NCBI GenBank assembly: GCA_965153355.1
Contig: OZ231126.1
Coordinates: 104,904,001 to 104,968,000 of the forward strand
DNA length: 64,000 bases
DNA from: Flaccisagitta enflata
Lineage: Eukaryota; Chaetognatha; Sagittoidea; Aphragmophora
Direction of reading: 5' to 3'
The notes under the pieces were generated by a model. It had not been told where the DNA came from and did not search any database. It worked only from the letters and a program-made list of their open reading frames with translations. Position numbers and translations under genes: made by a program. Below are positions 22,868 through 37,150 of the stretch, piece by piece. Position 1 is the first letter of the stretch. Every line of letters starts with the position of its first letter.

Positions 22868-25800
22868 GGTTTTTGTGTTTTATCAGACCCCTCAGCCAAC
22901 AGACCCCTCTGCTAAGAAAATCGCTAGTTGAAGGGGATGATGAGTAACTGACCCCTATCAGACCCCTGCTTTATAGATTTGGGGATGGCCTCCATCAGAC
23001 CCCTTCTGGATCTAGCAGATCCTTATCTATAGTCACAGGGATGACCTCCATCAGACCCCTATGAAATCTATCAGACCCCTCCTTATACATGAAGAGAGAA
23101 TGTGCAGACTCTTCTTTACAATCATGGGGATGATCTCCATCAGACCCCTACTAGATCCATCAGACCCCCATCTATAATCACAGGGATGACCTCCATCAGA
23201 CCCCTATAAAATCTATCAGACCCTCTCACATGGAAAGATATTAACAGGACTCTACTTTACTATCAGGATGATCACCATCAGACCCCTACTAAATCTATCA
23301 GGACCCTTTCTATAATCACAGGGATGACCTCAATCAGACCCTTATGTACCCATTAGACCTCCTCATACATGGAGAGAGATATTGGGCAGTTCTATCAATT
23401 ATTACAGGGATGATCTCCACTGCCTCTACAAGATCCATCAGACCCCTATCTATAATCACGGGGATGACCTCCAATACACCCCAATGAAATCTATCAGACC
23501 CCTCCACATGCATGAAGAGATATTGTGCCGACTCTACTTTCATCATGATGATCTCCATCAGACCCCTAACAGACCATCAGACCCCTATCTATAATCAGAG
23601 CGATCACCTTCAACAGACCCCTATCAGTTCTATGTGACCCCTCCTCACACATGGAGAGATATTGCGCAGACTCTACTTCTTTTTACTAACATTATGGGGA
23701 TGGATGCCCATCAGACCCCTACCAAATCTATCAGACCCTATTCATAATCACGGGATGATCTCCAACAGACCCTTTGCCATGTAAAATATATCAGACCCTC
23801 TCATACATGGAGATATTGGCAGAGTTCATTTAATCACAGGACATTCCCCATCAGACCCCTACAAGATCCATCAGACCTCATTCATAATCACAGGGACACC
23901 TCCCATCAGACCTCATAAATTTATCAAGGACCTTCCCATACATGGAGAGATATTGGGCAAAGTCCACTTAACTGGTATAGGGATGACCTCCATCAGACTC
24001 CTACAAGATCCATCAGACCCCTATTCATAATCACAGGGATGACCTCCAACAGACCCCTATGAAATCAACTGCATTCTCTCATACATGAAGAGACATACAG
24101 ACTGACTTTACTGTCATGGGGATGATCTCTATCAGACCCCTACTAAATCTATCAGACCCTATCTTTAATCACAGGGATGACCTCCATCAGACCCTTTATA
24201 AATCTATCAGACCCTCCTTATACAGGGAAAGATGATGGGCAGACTCATTTTACTATCATAAGATGATTCTATCAGACCTTGACCCGATATAGCAGACCTC
24301 AATCTATAGTTACAGGGATGACCTTCATCAGACCTTCATGAACGCAGCTTCAGACTTCTCCTTATGCACACAGGATATTAGTGCCACCACTTTTATAAAT
24401 TTGTAAGGCTGCCGACGCTGTACTAGACTCATTTAGCCTTCATCAATCTGCAGGATACTCCATGATCCTTTATGAATCATTGATCCTCTTATGCATATGA
24501 GAGAGGATATTGTACTCATTTCTTATTTTATCAACAAGGATATGCTATCACTGAACAACACAATCCTGATCCATGATCCGCTTAGATAGACTTCAAGACT
24601 TCTGTAAATAAGGTTGATCTTTCTTGTTAAGTGAAGAGAGATACAGACTCTACTTACTGCCTGGGGATGACCGACTTTCACTAACCACTGACCCAACTTC
24701 ACTGCAGACTCGCTTTTGATCAGCTTTATGAATTGGTTTGATCTTTCTTCCTAACAGGTAAAGATGATGGTGAATTGTTTACTATCATGTGGATGATATC
24801 CATCACACTCGACCCGAAATAGCAGACCCTAATCTATAGTTACAGGGATGACCTCCATCAGACCTTCATGAAATCTATCAGACCCCTCCTTATACATGAA
24901 GAGAGAATGTGCAGACTCTTCTTTACAATCATGGGGATGATCTCCATCAGACCCCTATAGATCCATCAGACTCCTATCTATAATCACAGGACGACTCCAC
25001 TGTGACCTCATGAAATCTTACTTCAGACCCTCTCATACATGGGAGACACAGCAGACTTCACTATCATGGGGATGATACCTATCAGACCCCTACTAAATCT
25101 ATCAGACCCTTTCTATGATCAAGGATGACCCCATCAGACCACAGGCACCCACTGACCTCCCCATACATGGAGAGATATTGGGCAAAGTCTACTTAACTAT
25201 TATGGGGATGACTTCCACTGCATCCCCTACAAGATCCATCAGACCCCATTCATAATCAATGGATGACCTCCAACAGACCCCTATGAAATCTATCAGACCC
25301 CTCCTCATACATCAAGAGATATTGTGCCAACTCTACTTTACTATCATGGGGATGATGCCCATCAGACCCCTACTAAATCTATCAGACCCCATTCAATCAC
25401 GGGATGACTCACCCTTTATGAAATATATCAGACCTCCTACATGGAGAGATATTGGGCAGAGTCTACTTAACTGACATGGGGATGATCTCCATCAGACCCC
25501 TACAAGATCCATCAGACTCCCTTCATCTATAATCACAGGGGTTGCTCCATCAGACCCTTATAAAATCTATCAGACCTCTCCCCATACATGGAGAGATATT
25601 GGGCAAAGTCTACTTAACTATTATTGGGATGATCTCCATCAGACCCCTATAACATCCATCAGACCCTTTTCTATAATCACAGGGATGATCTCCAACAGAC
25701 CCCTATGAAATCTATCAGACCCCTCCTCATACATGAAGAGATATTGGGCAGACTCTACTGTCATGGGGATGATCTCTATCAGACCCCTACTAAATCTATC

Positions 25801-28800
25801 AGACCCCACTCTCTAATCAAGGGGATAACCTCCATCAGGTCCTTATGAAATCTATCAGACCCCTCCTTTATACATGGAGAGATATTGGGCAGACTCTACT
25901 ATCATGGGGATGATCTCCATCAGACCCCTACCCGCTCCAGCAGACCCCTATCCATAATTACAGGGATGACCTCCATCAGACCCTTATAAAATCTATCAGA
26001 CCCCTCCTCATACATGGAGAGATATTGGGCAAAGTCTACTTAACAATTATAGGGATGATCTCCATCTGACTTCTACTAGATCCATGACACCTCATTCTAT
26101 AATCACAGGGATGACCTCCAACAGACCCCTATGAAATCTATCAGATCCCTCCTCATACATGGAGAGATATTGGGCACAGACTTACTTACTATCATGGGGA
26201 TGAGCCCTATCAGACCCCTACTAAATCTATCAGACCCCTATCTATAATCACGGGGATGACCTCCAACAGACCCCTATGAAATATATCAGACCCTTCCTCA
26301 TACATGGAGAGATATTGGGCAGACTTACTTTTACTATCATGGGATGATCTTCCATCAGACCCCTAATAGATCTATCAGACCCCTATCTTAGGTCATAGGG
26401 ATGACCTCTATCAGACCCCCATGAAATCTATCAGACCTCTCCTTAAACAGGGAAAGATGATGGGCAGAATCATCTTTACTATCATGGGGATGATCTATCA
26501 GACCTCACCCAATCTTGCAGACCCACCCATAGTTACAGGGATGACCTCCACTGACCGCCAAGGAACGCATTGTGACGCCTCCTCATACATCAAGAGATAC
26601 AGCTAACTGCATATTTTTACAATCATATAGATGATCTCCATCAGACCCCTACTAGATCCACTGTATCTCCTTATCTATAATCACGATGACCCCATCAGAC
26701 CCCCATGAAATCTATCAGACCCCTCCTCACAGCAGCGTATCTGGGCCAAGAGTCTAGCAGCTGCAGCCTTCAATGATGACCTCCATCAGACCCCTACAAG
26801 ATCCATCAGACCCCTATCTATAATCACAGGGATGACCTCCATCAGACCCTTATAAGATCTATCAGACCCCTCCTCATACATGGAGAGATATTGGGCAGTC
26901 TACTTAATTCACAGGTGTATGACTCTATCAGACTTCTACAAGATCCATCAGACCCCTATCTATAATCACGGGATGACCTTCCAACAGACCCCATGAAATC
27001 AATCAGACCCTCCTCATGCACAGAAGAGCAGACTCTACTGTCATGGGGATGATCTTCATCAGACCCCTACTAAATCTATCAGACCCCACTCTCTAATCAA
27101 GGGGATGACCTCCATCAGACCCCCTTCCTTATACAGGGAAAGATGATGGGCAGAATCATCTTTACTATCATGGGGATGATCTCCATCAGACCCTACCTGA
27201 TCTAGCAGACCCCAATCTATAGTTACAGGGATGATGTCCATCAGACCCCCATGAAATCTATCAGACCCCTCCTTATACATCAAGAGATATTGTGCCGACT
27301 CTACTTTACAATCATAGGGATGATCTCCATCAGACCCCTACTAGATCCATCAGACCCCTATCTATAATCACGGGGATGACCTCCAACAGACCCCTATGAA
27401 ATCTATCAGACCCCTCCTCATACATGAAGAGATATTGGGGATGATCTCCATCATACCCTTTCTTGATCTAGCAGACCCCTGTCTATAGTCACAGGGAGGA
27501 CCTCCATCAGACCCCCATGAAATCTATCAGACCCCTCCTTATACATGGAAAGATGATGGGCAGAATCATCTTGACTATCATGGGGATGATCTCCATCATA
27601 CCCTTTCTAGATCTAGCAGACCCCTGTCTATAGTCACAGGGAGGACCTCCATCAGACCCCCATGAAATCTATCAGACCCCTCCTTATACATGAAGAGATA
27701 ATGTGCAGACTCTTCTTTACAATCATGGGGATGATCTCCATCAGACTCCCACTAGATCCATCAGACCCCTTTCTATAATCACGGGTATGACCTGCATCAG
27801 ACCCCCCAAAATCTATCAGACCCCTTCTTAACCATAGAAACATCATTTGCAGACTCTTCTTTACTATCATGGGGATGATCTCCATCAGACCCCTACTAGA
27901 TCCATCAGACCCCTATCTATAATCATGGGGATGACTCTCATCAGACCCCTATGAAATCTATAAGACCTCTTCTCATACATGGAATGATATTGGGCCAACT
28001 CTACTATCTTGGGGATGATCTCCATCAGACGTTTACTAGATTTATCAGACTCCACTGTCAATCATGGGGAAGAAATGCTATCTCAGAAACCATTTATCGT
28101 ACAACTTCTTAAGTGCCACCAAAAGTTCCATTTGACAACTAGATGTAAGTTTATGTCAGACATGTCACAACATAAAATGACATGTACGGTTGCTGAGATA
28201 TGATGGAAAAACTGAAACTCACCATAATATGCAAATTAGTTTGTCAACATTTAATGCAGACTTAGTCATTTTTAGACCCGGCCAGATCCATCAGATTCCT
28301 ATCTGCAATCACGGGGATGACCTCCATGAGACCCCTATGAAATCCATCAGACCCCTTCTCATACATTGAGATATATTGGGCAAAGTCTACTTAACTATTA
28401 TGGGGATGATCTCCATCAGACCCCTACAAGATCCATCAGACCCCTATCTATAATCACAGGGATGACTTCCACAGACCCCTATGAATCTATTAGACCCTCC
28501 TCTATATGTGGAGGGTTGGGCAGACTACTTACTGTCATGGGGATGATCTCCATCAGACCCCTATGAAATGTATCAGACCCCTCCTTATACAGGGAAAAAT
28601 GATGGGCAGAATCATCTTTACTATCATGGGGATGATCTCCATCAGACCCCTACTATATCCATCAGACCCCTATCTGTAATCACAGGGATGACCTCCATCA
28701 GACCCCTACAATATCTATCAGACCCCTCCTCATACATGGAGAGATGTTGGGCAGACTTAAGTTTACTAACATGGGGATGATCTCCATCAGACCCCTATTG

Positions 28801-29170
28801 GATCCATGAGACTTCCCTCTCTAACCTCAGGGATGACCTCCATCAGACCCTTACAACGTCTATCAGACCCCTCCCAATACATGGAGAGATGTTGTGCAGA
28901 CTTAAGTTAACTGACATGGGGATGATCTCCATCAGACCCCTATTGGATCCATCAGACCCCACTCTCTAACCACAGGGATGACCTCCATCAGACCCCAGCA
29001 AAATCTATCAAACCCCTCCCCATACTTGGAGAGATGTTGGGCAGACTCTCTAACCACAGGGATGACCTCCATCAGACCCCAGCAAAATCTATCAAACCCC
29101 TCCCCATACTTGGAGAGATGTTGGGCAGACTTAACTTTACCAACATTGGCTAGATGCCCTGGTGACCTCT
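22868..29170 (+). repeat. ~145-bp satellite, forward arm of the giant inverted repeat (6.3 kb)
   Basis: Unit ~145 bp built from the word catcagacccct repeated about three to four times per unit (gatctccatcagacccctac, aatcacagggatgacctcc, ctcctcatacatggagagat, tgggcagactctac). About 40 units. The left terminus (ggtttttgtgttttatcaga through aaaatcgctagttg to 22,995) matches, inverted, the right terminus at 38,290-38,420. Units at 24,340-24,760 are badly degraded. No gene; apparent frames are satellite translations. Confidence 0.93.
28075..28270 (+). repeat. ~195-bp insert in the satellite, copy 1
   Basis: Non-satellite segment (gaaatgctatctcagaaacc ... gtcatttttagaccc) with inverted copies in the other arm at 35,015-35,225 and 36,955-37,150. 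It is therefore part of a higher-order repeat or a small element present before the array was copied. Confidence 0.85.
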
Positions 29171-29555
29171 AGCACTGCTCCCGCCCAACCGCATATGACT
29201 AGGGTAGCTGTGTAATTGGCCTTGTTTCTGTCTCTTCAACTCACCTACAAAAGGTGAGTGGTAGGTGGTGAAAGGTAGTACAAGATCTAGCAGACCCCTT
29301 GATCTTATCACGGGGATTTAAAACGTCTACATCATTTATGGAAGGAAAAAAGACCTTGATATTAAAGAATTGTATTACTATTAACAGAAGATATAAACAT
29401 TACATTGAGAAAACAATTGAAAGTCAATGGATAAGGATCAATGTTCAACTTCTAGTCTCCCACAATTTGGAATTTGGGGCAGGGATACAGATACAGTAGA
29501 TGTCGTCTAGACTTGGAAATACCGGGGAACTCATAACCTGAGGGGTTGACCTTCC
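29171..29555. other. Centre of the giant inverted repeat
   Basis: Between the two arms lie: a subfamily I 5' end in minus orientation (catatgactagggtagctg ... ggccttgttt, ~29,190-29,225); a ~215-bp block (29,275-29,485) repeated directly at 31,918-32,140; and a fragment of the CAGTAGATGTCG MITE (29,494-29,556). No palindromic tip joins the arms, so the centre is not a simple head-to-head snap-back. Confidence 0.75.
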
Positions 29556-30007
29556 AATATGTCTCCAAGTAAGAGGGAGGTCTGATAGATTTTAAAGGTG
29601 TCTGATGGGTGTAATCCCCTTGATTATAGAGGCGAGCTGATGGATCTAGTAGGGGTCTAATGGAGGTCATTCTGATGTTAGTGAAGTCAAGTCTGCCCAA
29701 CATCTCTCCATGTATGAGGAGGGGTCTGATGGATATCATAGGGGTCTGATGCAGATCATCCCTATGATAGTATAGTTAAGTCTTTCAATATTTTTACATG
29801 TAAGAGGAGGGGTCTGATAGATTTTATGTCTGTATGCATGAGGAGAGGTCTGATGTATTTCATAGGGGTCTGAAGAGGATCATCCAATGATGAGAGTGGG
29901 GGGTCTGATGGATCTAGTAGGGGTCTGATGGAGATCATCCCCATGATAGTAGAGTCTGCCCAATATCACTCCATGTATGAGAAGGGGTCTGATAGATTTC
30001 ATATGGG

Positions 30008-30585
30008 CAGGGCCGGCGAGAGGGGGGGTCAACCCCACCTTAGAAGGGGGGCCCGGGCCCTAAGGGGGCCCGGGAGGGCCCTTGTATTAAAAAAAAAGAA
30101 AAAGAGAAAAAAAAATAAAAAAATAAAAAAAAGAAGGGAAGAAAAAAAAGAAAGACCGGGCCCTATTCAAACTAATTAATGCAAGCTTATTAGTGAAGTT
30201 TCAAGTCAATCATTCTGGAGATACAGTGCATTTTATTTTTACTATATACAAACTGTATGTAAAAAAAGGCAGTTTTCTATCGATTCATTAAACAGATATA
30301 AAAGATAGTTCTAACTTTTTTTTTAAACGATATTCAAAAAGATTATCAAAAAATCTTTTAATACTTTTAGTTAAATCTGTAGCAATTCTAAACAAAAAGA
30401 AAATAATATCAGATAGTTGCAAAAAAAAGTACGCACTTTCTAGGGGCTTTCAAATGACTAAGTTTCTCTAAAATCTATGTCTATCAGTTAGTTAGTTGGT
30501 CTGTCAGTTGGGGGTAATGAGGGGGGGTAGGGGGCCCGGCCAAAGGGGCTAGAGGGGGGGCCCGCCATTTCTCTCGCCGGCCCTG
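30008..30585. mobile_element. 578-bp hAT-like MITE in the satellite
   Basis: Ends CAGGGCCGGCGAGAGG and its complement, flanked by an 8-bp duplication (catatggg / catagggg, one mismatch) of the satellite word ttcataggggtctg. Eight-bp duplications and CAGGG ends fit hAT. The subterminal regions are G/C-run rich; the interior contains a decayed piece of the GACGCAC family (~30,280-30,470). No transposase. Confidence 0.85.
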
Positions 30586-31224
30586 CATAGGGGTCTGATG
30601 GAAGACACCCCAGTGATTATAGATAGGGGTCTGATGGATCTAGTAGGGGTCTGATGGAGATCATCCCCAGTATAGTAAAGAAGAGTTGGCAAATAATGTT
30701 TCTATGGTCAAGAAGGGGTCTGATAGATTTAAGGGGGGTCTGATGGAGGACATCCCCATGATTATACAATAGGGTCTGATGGTTCTAGTGGGGGTCTGAT
30801 GGAGATCATTCCCATGATTGTAAAGTAGAGTCTGCACATTATCTCTTCATGTATAAGGAGGGGTCTGATAGATTTCATGGGGGTCTGATGGAGGTCATCC
30901 CTGTGATTTATAAAGGGGTCTGATAGACTTAGTAAGGGTCTGATGGGAATCATCCCCATGAAAGTAAAGTAGAGTCTGCCCAATATCTCTCCATGTATGA
31001 GTGGGGTCTGATAGATTTCATAGGGGTCTGATGGAGGTCATCCCTGTGATTATAGATAGGGGTCTGATGGATCTAGTAGGGGTCTGATGGAGATCATCCC
31101 CATGATTGTAAAGTAGAGTCTGCACATTATCTCTTCAAGCATAGGGAGGGGTCTGATAGATTTCATGGGGGCCTGATGGAGGTCATCCTTGCACTCATAG
31201 ATAGGGCTCATCGTAGGGGCCTGA

Positions 31225-31785
31225 TGAGATCATTTGGCCCTGCTTGGAGTGATAGCCAGTGAAGAAGTGGAGTGAAAGCAGGGCAGCAGCTAGGGAGCCG
31301 ATGTCTGTAGGAGCTACAGGGGAATTTCCATACGTCCAAGGGGGCATATTTCAGGCCTTAGATGACTGATTTAGGCCGCTGAAGAGCATATTTGAAGGCT
31401 GGAGGGCATAATTAAGGCTTGAAGAGCCAATCTGAGGTTTGGAGGGCAAATTTAAGCCATGGAGGGCTGATTTTATGCTTGGAGGGGGCTAATAGTAGCA
31501 GAGGGTCTGGAAGGCAGATTTGAGGTATGGAGGTCAGATTTGAGGTGGTCGGCTGATCTGAACTGAAGCCTGGAAAGCTGATTTGAGGCCTGGGGGGCGG
31601 GGTGAGGGCTGGAGGGCTGCATTGAGGGCTGGGAGGGCAAGTTTGAGGGCTGGGAGGGCGAATTTGAGGCCAACGGGGGGGGGGATGGACGGACGGAAGG
31701 ACGGACGGACGGGCGTATGGAAATTCCCCTGTGATCTGCAGGTACACAGCATCGGCCCTGTGGGGCCGCTGCCCAAAAAGGTTTG
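31225..31785 (+). mobile_element. Minisatellite element B3, in the satellite
   Basis: Starts with gccctgcttggagtgatagc as in B1, then inverted modules (gggcagcagc..., decayed, at 31,288; ggccgctgccc at 31,765-31,775) enclosing a ~20-bp array (gagggctgatttgaggtatg) and ggacggacggac. It is followed by a fragment resembling the GACGCAC MITE interior (31,786-31,880). Confidence 0.72.
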
Positions 31786-33070
31786 AGATACAGACCTAGG
31801 ATTAGCCTAGAATGAACGAAAAAAAATCTTACAAGTCAGTTTGATAAAAAGATCTGAAAACAATTTTTTCTTTCCCTTCCACTCACCTACAAAAATTGGG
31901 AATTTTTTATTATTTTTTGTTGTACTAGATCCAGCAGACCCCTTGCTCTAATCACAGGGATTGAAAACATGTACATCATTTTTGGGAGGAAAAAAGACTT
32001 TCTTAGGAAAGAATTGTACCAAAAGAAGAGATAATCATTACATTGTGAAAAAAATTGAAAGTAAACAGATAAAGATCAATGTTCACTTCTAGAATCCCAC
32101 AATTCTGTATTTGGGGCAGGGATGCAGATACTCTTAAGCATACTTTATCAAATTATTCATGGTCAAAAAAAGGAACAACAAACAACTGACCAATTCATGA
32201 ACCACTAAAGCTAACAAACAACCAACCAATTTACGAACCACTAAAAACAATTTAAACATTACAGTATTTTTTCAACCATATTTACCTAAACAAGAAAAGA
32301 TAAAAATGATTTAATCTCAATCCCTGAAAGAGACTATGATCCACCTTTAACTGCTTTAAAGTAACAATTACTACTCTCCCTTAAAAACAAGATTGAGTAA
32401 AAGCCCGCCATAACAGACCCAGGACTAATAGAAATCCTACAACATATGCAAAAACATGGTTTGAACTATCAATACGTCTACATTGTGAAACTTTTCCTGG
32501 TAAAGGGTAATACAAAATAAAGTAAACTTAAATCAAAGCCTGCAAATCTAGCCTTTACTAGAAAAAAAGATGGCAATGTCTTTTACCAAGCGGTAGGTAA
32601 TCATGGGCTTTTTGATTATCTTTCATAACTGTTTCAGAATCTATTGAGCAGGTTGGGAAAAACATTACACGAGATTGATGGCTACCATAGTCATGTGTAG
32701 ATGCGCTTGGTCAATACCCAACAAGCCCCACCAGGCAATAATGCGTCCTGAATGTGTCATTGCTTGTATTGAATTATGTAAGGAATATGTGCAATACATT
32801 GAATTATGTTCAATACATTGAATTATGCTAGGAATGTGTGCAATACATCGAGAAACAGATGAATGAACAGAAAGAGAGACTGGTTGAATTTGTGACACAA
32901 CCATCAAAGCAGCTTCCTATAACATTTCTATTGATTGTTTTATCAAGCACAATTTTATTTATTTTACCGGGTCATCTACTGGCGTTGTCGGATTATGTTA
33001 AGCTTTTGTTGATGGTTGAAGTTATATAATTTCAATTAACTTGTTCTAAAGAGTATGTATTGACTTTTTT
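31786..33070. other. Non-satellite block; no gene recognised
   Basis: Contains the direct repeat of 29,275-29,485 at 31,918-32,140 and a short ~33-bp repeat (gtgcaatacattgaattatg) around 32,785-32,850. The rest is AT-rich. A 63-codon frame at 32,838-33,029 with a hydrophobic stretch has no family motif and is not called. Confidence 0.5.
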
Positions 33071-33148
33071 TTGTCGCGTGCACGCTACTCTACACTCCAC
33101 TTTGTCTGTCGGTCGGTTGGTTGATTGGTCGGTCACATTTTACTTTTT
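33071..33148 (-). mobile_element. 3' end of a subfamily I minisatellite-type element
   Basis: On the plus strand GTCGCGTGCACGCTACT, cactttgtctgtc, ggtcggttggttgattggtc: the reverse complement of the conserved 3' hairpin, GACAAAG box and gacc block. The 5' end is not identified nearby; the inverse 5' piece at ~29,190-29,225 could belong to the same dispersed copy. Confidence 0.7.
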
Positions 33149-34200
33149 TCATTCGTTTCATTCCTGGTAAGATTCGGGATTTGCCGGGCCAAGGAAATAC
33201 CCTTATAAGATGACATATTAAGTATCCTTTCTCAATTTCTTTTTTGAGAAAAGTGTCCCTAGGTAGTCAGGCACAACAGGTAGAACTCTGGTAACAACCT
33301 ACTATCTCCAGTGTCGACATATTATTAGGATCTAAGACCCAAAAAGGGCTGATTTGGCCAATTTCTATATGTCCAATTTAGGTCACACTGACTATCATCA
33401 CTGTAAAATTTGAGAAAAAACATAACATGATATTAAGAAATGGGACATTTTCATTGGTCCTGGTAATGGTTTTGAGGACTTAAAATCTTTTGTTGACAGG
33501 TCCTTGTTCATGATAGAAATATTGCATTTTTTTGATTTTCTTAAAAGTACTGTTTTTGACTATTTTTGGGAAAAAAATTCCAATTATTAATAAAAAAACC
33601 TCATCTTTCCTTGATTTTTTCAACTTTTTCTTTTGCCCGTTTAGTGAAGACACATGAGAGTGTTCATGCCAAATTTCGTGGATTCGTCATGTCTCAATGT
33701 GGAAATATAAAATTTTCAATGTGCTATAAGAAATGTGTTCACACCACCCTGTCACCTTATGTCACGCTGTGATTCCTACTATTGAGACCCGTCATAAGAA
33801 ACTAGGGAAGTTTGCACTGGGTATGGTCTGAAAGAGCATCAAATTCTGCGTCTAACCCCAAAATTTCAAGTCCCTCAGTCAAGTCATTCTCGATTTATGA
33901 GTATTTTTGAGATTCCATGTCTTGAGGTGTGAACACATTTCTTATAGCTGCCTCAAGTTTTTTGAAAGTCACGCATTGTTGAAGGGTTTAGGCTTCAAAA
34001 AAGAACAGGAGGTAAAAATAACCAATGGGATGGGCATCTGGAATACTTAATTTATCACTTCATACTAAATTCTCAAAAATTTCCTGATTGAATTTTGGAT
34101 TACTGCTGCAAAATGCTGTAGAAATGCTGTAAAAATAGCATTTTTTACTGTTTTTTTTAGTATTTCTCTTTGATATACTGCAGCATAGATTCATCCATAC
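33149..34200. other. Non-satellite block with a 21-bp inverted pair; no gene
   Basis: CTATAAGAAATGTGTTCACAC at ~33,724 and its complement at ~33,928 could form a stem with a ~180-bp loop. No frame with recognisable motifs. Satellite resumes at ~34,205. Confidence 0.55.
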
Positions 34201-35014
34201 TCAAAATCTAGTAGGGGTCTGATGGAGATCATCCCCATGTTAGTAGAATCAAGTCTGCCCAACAACTCTCCACATATAAGTGGTCTGATAGATGTGTAGA
34301 TCTGATGGAGGAGTCATCCCTGTGATGCCAGTGAAGTCTGATGGATCTTGTAGAGGTCTGATGAAGTCATCTTTATGTTAATAGAATCAGTCTGCCCATG
34401 ATCTCCACATATAGGAGGGGTCTGTCAGACAATAACCAGTTATCTTGATGGAAGTCATCCCTGTGATGCACTGATAAGAATCTGATGGATCTTCAGAGTG
34501 ATGAGACCATCCCATGTTAGTAGAATCAAAGTCACCTTACTCTCAAATATAGGGAGGGGAGTCCTGATAAGTAATGTAGGGGGTCTGATGAAGGTCATCT
34601 GTGATTACAGGTAAGTCTGATGGATCATGTAAGTGCAGTGAATCATCCCATGTTAAGCTAGGGTGATCTGCAGCGACTCTCACATATAAGGAGGGGTCTG
34701 ATAGATAATGTAAGGGTGTCTGATGGAGTCATCCTGTGGAGTGCGAATGAGGTGCAGTGGATCTAGTAGGGGTCTGATGGAGATCATCCCCATGATAGTA
34801 AAGTTAAGTCTGCCAAAATCGTTCCATGTATGAGGAGTGGTCTGATAGATAATCTAGGGGTCTGATGGAAGTCATCCCTATGATTACTAATAGGGGTCTG
34901 ATGGATCTAGTAGGGGTATGCTGGAGATCATCCCCATGATAGTAATGTTAAGTCTGCCAAACATCTCTCAACGTATTAGGAGGGGTCTGATAGATAATGT
35001 AGGGGTATGATGGA

Positions 35015-35225
35015 GGTCTAAAAATGACTAAGTCGGCCTTTAATGATTACAAACTCATTTGCATATTATGGTGAGTTTCAGTTTTTCCATCATATCTCTG
35101 GAACCGTTCATGTCATCTTATGTTGTGACATGTCTAACATAAACTTACATCTAGTTGTCAAATGGAACTTTTGGTGACACTTAGAAAGCCGTCAGATTAA
35201 CGGTTTCTGAGATAGCATTTCATCC
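35015..35225 (-). repeat. ~200-bp satellite insert, copy 2
   Basis: Reverse complement of 28,075-28,270 (tttgcatattatggtgagtt, cttatgttgtgacatgtc). Confidence 0.85.
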
Positions 35226-36954
35226 CCATAATTGAGATTGGGGTCTGATAGATTTAGTAAGGGTCTGATGGAGATCATCTCCTTGATAGTAAAGTCTTGC
35301 CAATATCTCGCCACGTATGAGGAGGGGTCTGATAGATATTTTACGGGTCTGATGGAAGTCATCCCTGTGATTACAGATAGGGGTCTGATGGATGGATCTA
35401 GAAGGAGTGCGATGGGAAATCATCCCATGTTGAGCAAGTCAGAATCTGCAGCGACTCTCCACATAAGGGAGGGTCTGATGGGGCTAATGAATTGTCTGAT
35501 GGAGGTGTCCCTGTGGAGGTGATGGTCTGTGGGTCCAGTAGGAGTGCAGTGGGGATCGCCTGCATGGTAGCCTAAAAGTTAAGTCTGCCCAAGAATCTCA
35601 CATGGGCAGGGGTCTGATAAGGCAAAATGTAAGAAATCTGATAGATCTCATCACTGTGATACTGATAAGTGCGATGAATCTGTAGAGAATCTGTGGGATC
35701 ATCCCATGTCAACAGAGTCTGCCCAGCGTCCACATATGGGAGGTCTGTTAGATGTGTAAGGGGAGTCTGATGAGTATCCTGTGATTACTAGGGAGTCTGA
35801 TGAATCTTGCAGAGATGGAAGATGTCCCAAGAAGTTAACATGAAAGGATTAAAGTCTTAAATCATGAGAGGTCTGGATATGTAGAATCTGATTGAGTATA
35901 TGACCACTGATAGAGAATCTGATGATCTTAACAAGGAATGAAGATATTATGATAATGTAGAATGTACTAAATATCATGTATGAAGGAGAATCTGATAGAT
36001 AATGTAGAGTCTGATAGGAGTCATCCTGTGTTACTGATAGAGAATCTGATGGATATCTTAACCAGGGTCTGATGAAGATCATCCCATGTTGTCAGAATCA
36101 AGTCTTAGCATTTCTCCACGCTATAAGGAGGGGTCTGATAGATGTGTAGGGGTCTGATGGAGGTCATCCTGTGATTACTGATAGAGTGCGAGTAGTCTTG
36201 TATAGAAGTCTGATGGAGATCATCCCCATGTGTGAAGCAGAATCAAGTCTGCTTAACAACTGTCCACATATAGGGAAGAGATCTGACAGATGTGTGAGAG
36301 TCTGATGGGGAGTCGTCTGTGTTTTGGATAGAGGGTGCGATGGATCTGTGGGGAGTGCTGATGGGGGTCATCCCCATGTGATCATGTCTGCCCAACAACT
36401 TCTCATACTGGGGAGGAGTCTGATAGATGTGAGGAGTCTGATGGAGATGTCTGTGATTACTGATAAATGCGATCTTGTAGGGAGTCTGATGGAGATCTCT
36501 TTATAACAGTAGATAAAGTCTTAACATTTCTCACATAGGAAGAAGTCTAGTAGAGTCTGATAGTCATCTGTGTTTTTGATAGAGTCTGATGGGATCTTGT
36601 GATCTGATGGAGATAAATCCCCATGTGGGTCAAGCCTGCTGCGACTCACGCAGGGAGGGTCTGATAGATGGTCTTGGGGGTCTGATGGAGGAGTCATCCC
36701 TGTGATTACAGATGAGTGCAAATGGATCTAGTAGAGAGTCTGATGGAGATCATCTATCATAACAATGTTAAGTCTGCCCAAATCTCTCCATGTATGAGGA
36801 GGGTCTGGTAAATAATGTAGGAGTCTGATGGAAGTCATCCCTGTGATTAAATGAGTCTGATGAATCTAATCAGAAGTGCGATCATCATGTGAGTGTTAAG
36901 TCTGCCAACATCTCAAAGTATTGGGGGAAGTGCAATAGACAATGGGAATCTGAT

Positions 36955-37150
36955 GAAATCTAAAAATGACACAAGTCTGCCTTTACCAATGATTGCAAAC
37001 TCATTTATATGTAAGTGAGTTCAGTTTGCACCATCATGTCTCTGGAGACGTTCATGTCATCTTATGTTATGTTTATATATAAACCATCTGAGTTGTCAAA
37101 TGGAAACGGTGACATAAGCCGTCAGGTAATGAATTTTCTGAATAACATTC
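36955..37150 (-). repeat. ~195-bp satellite insert, copy 3, degraded
   Basis: Same segment as at 35,015 with many small deletions, 1.94 kb further on. This distance may reflect a higher-order unit of about 13 satellite units. Confidence 0.78.

Noticed and set aside
32838-33029. 63-codon frame with a hydrophobic segment
   Set aside because: Too short, no homologous motif, AT-rich context; hydrophobicity follows from T-rich codons.
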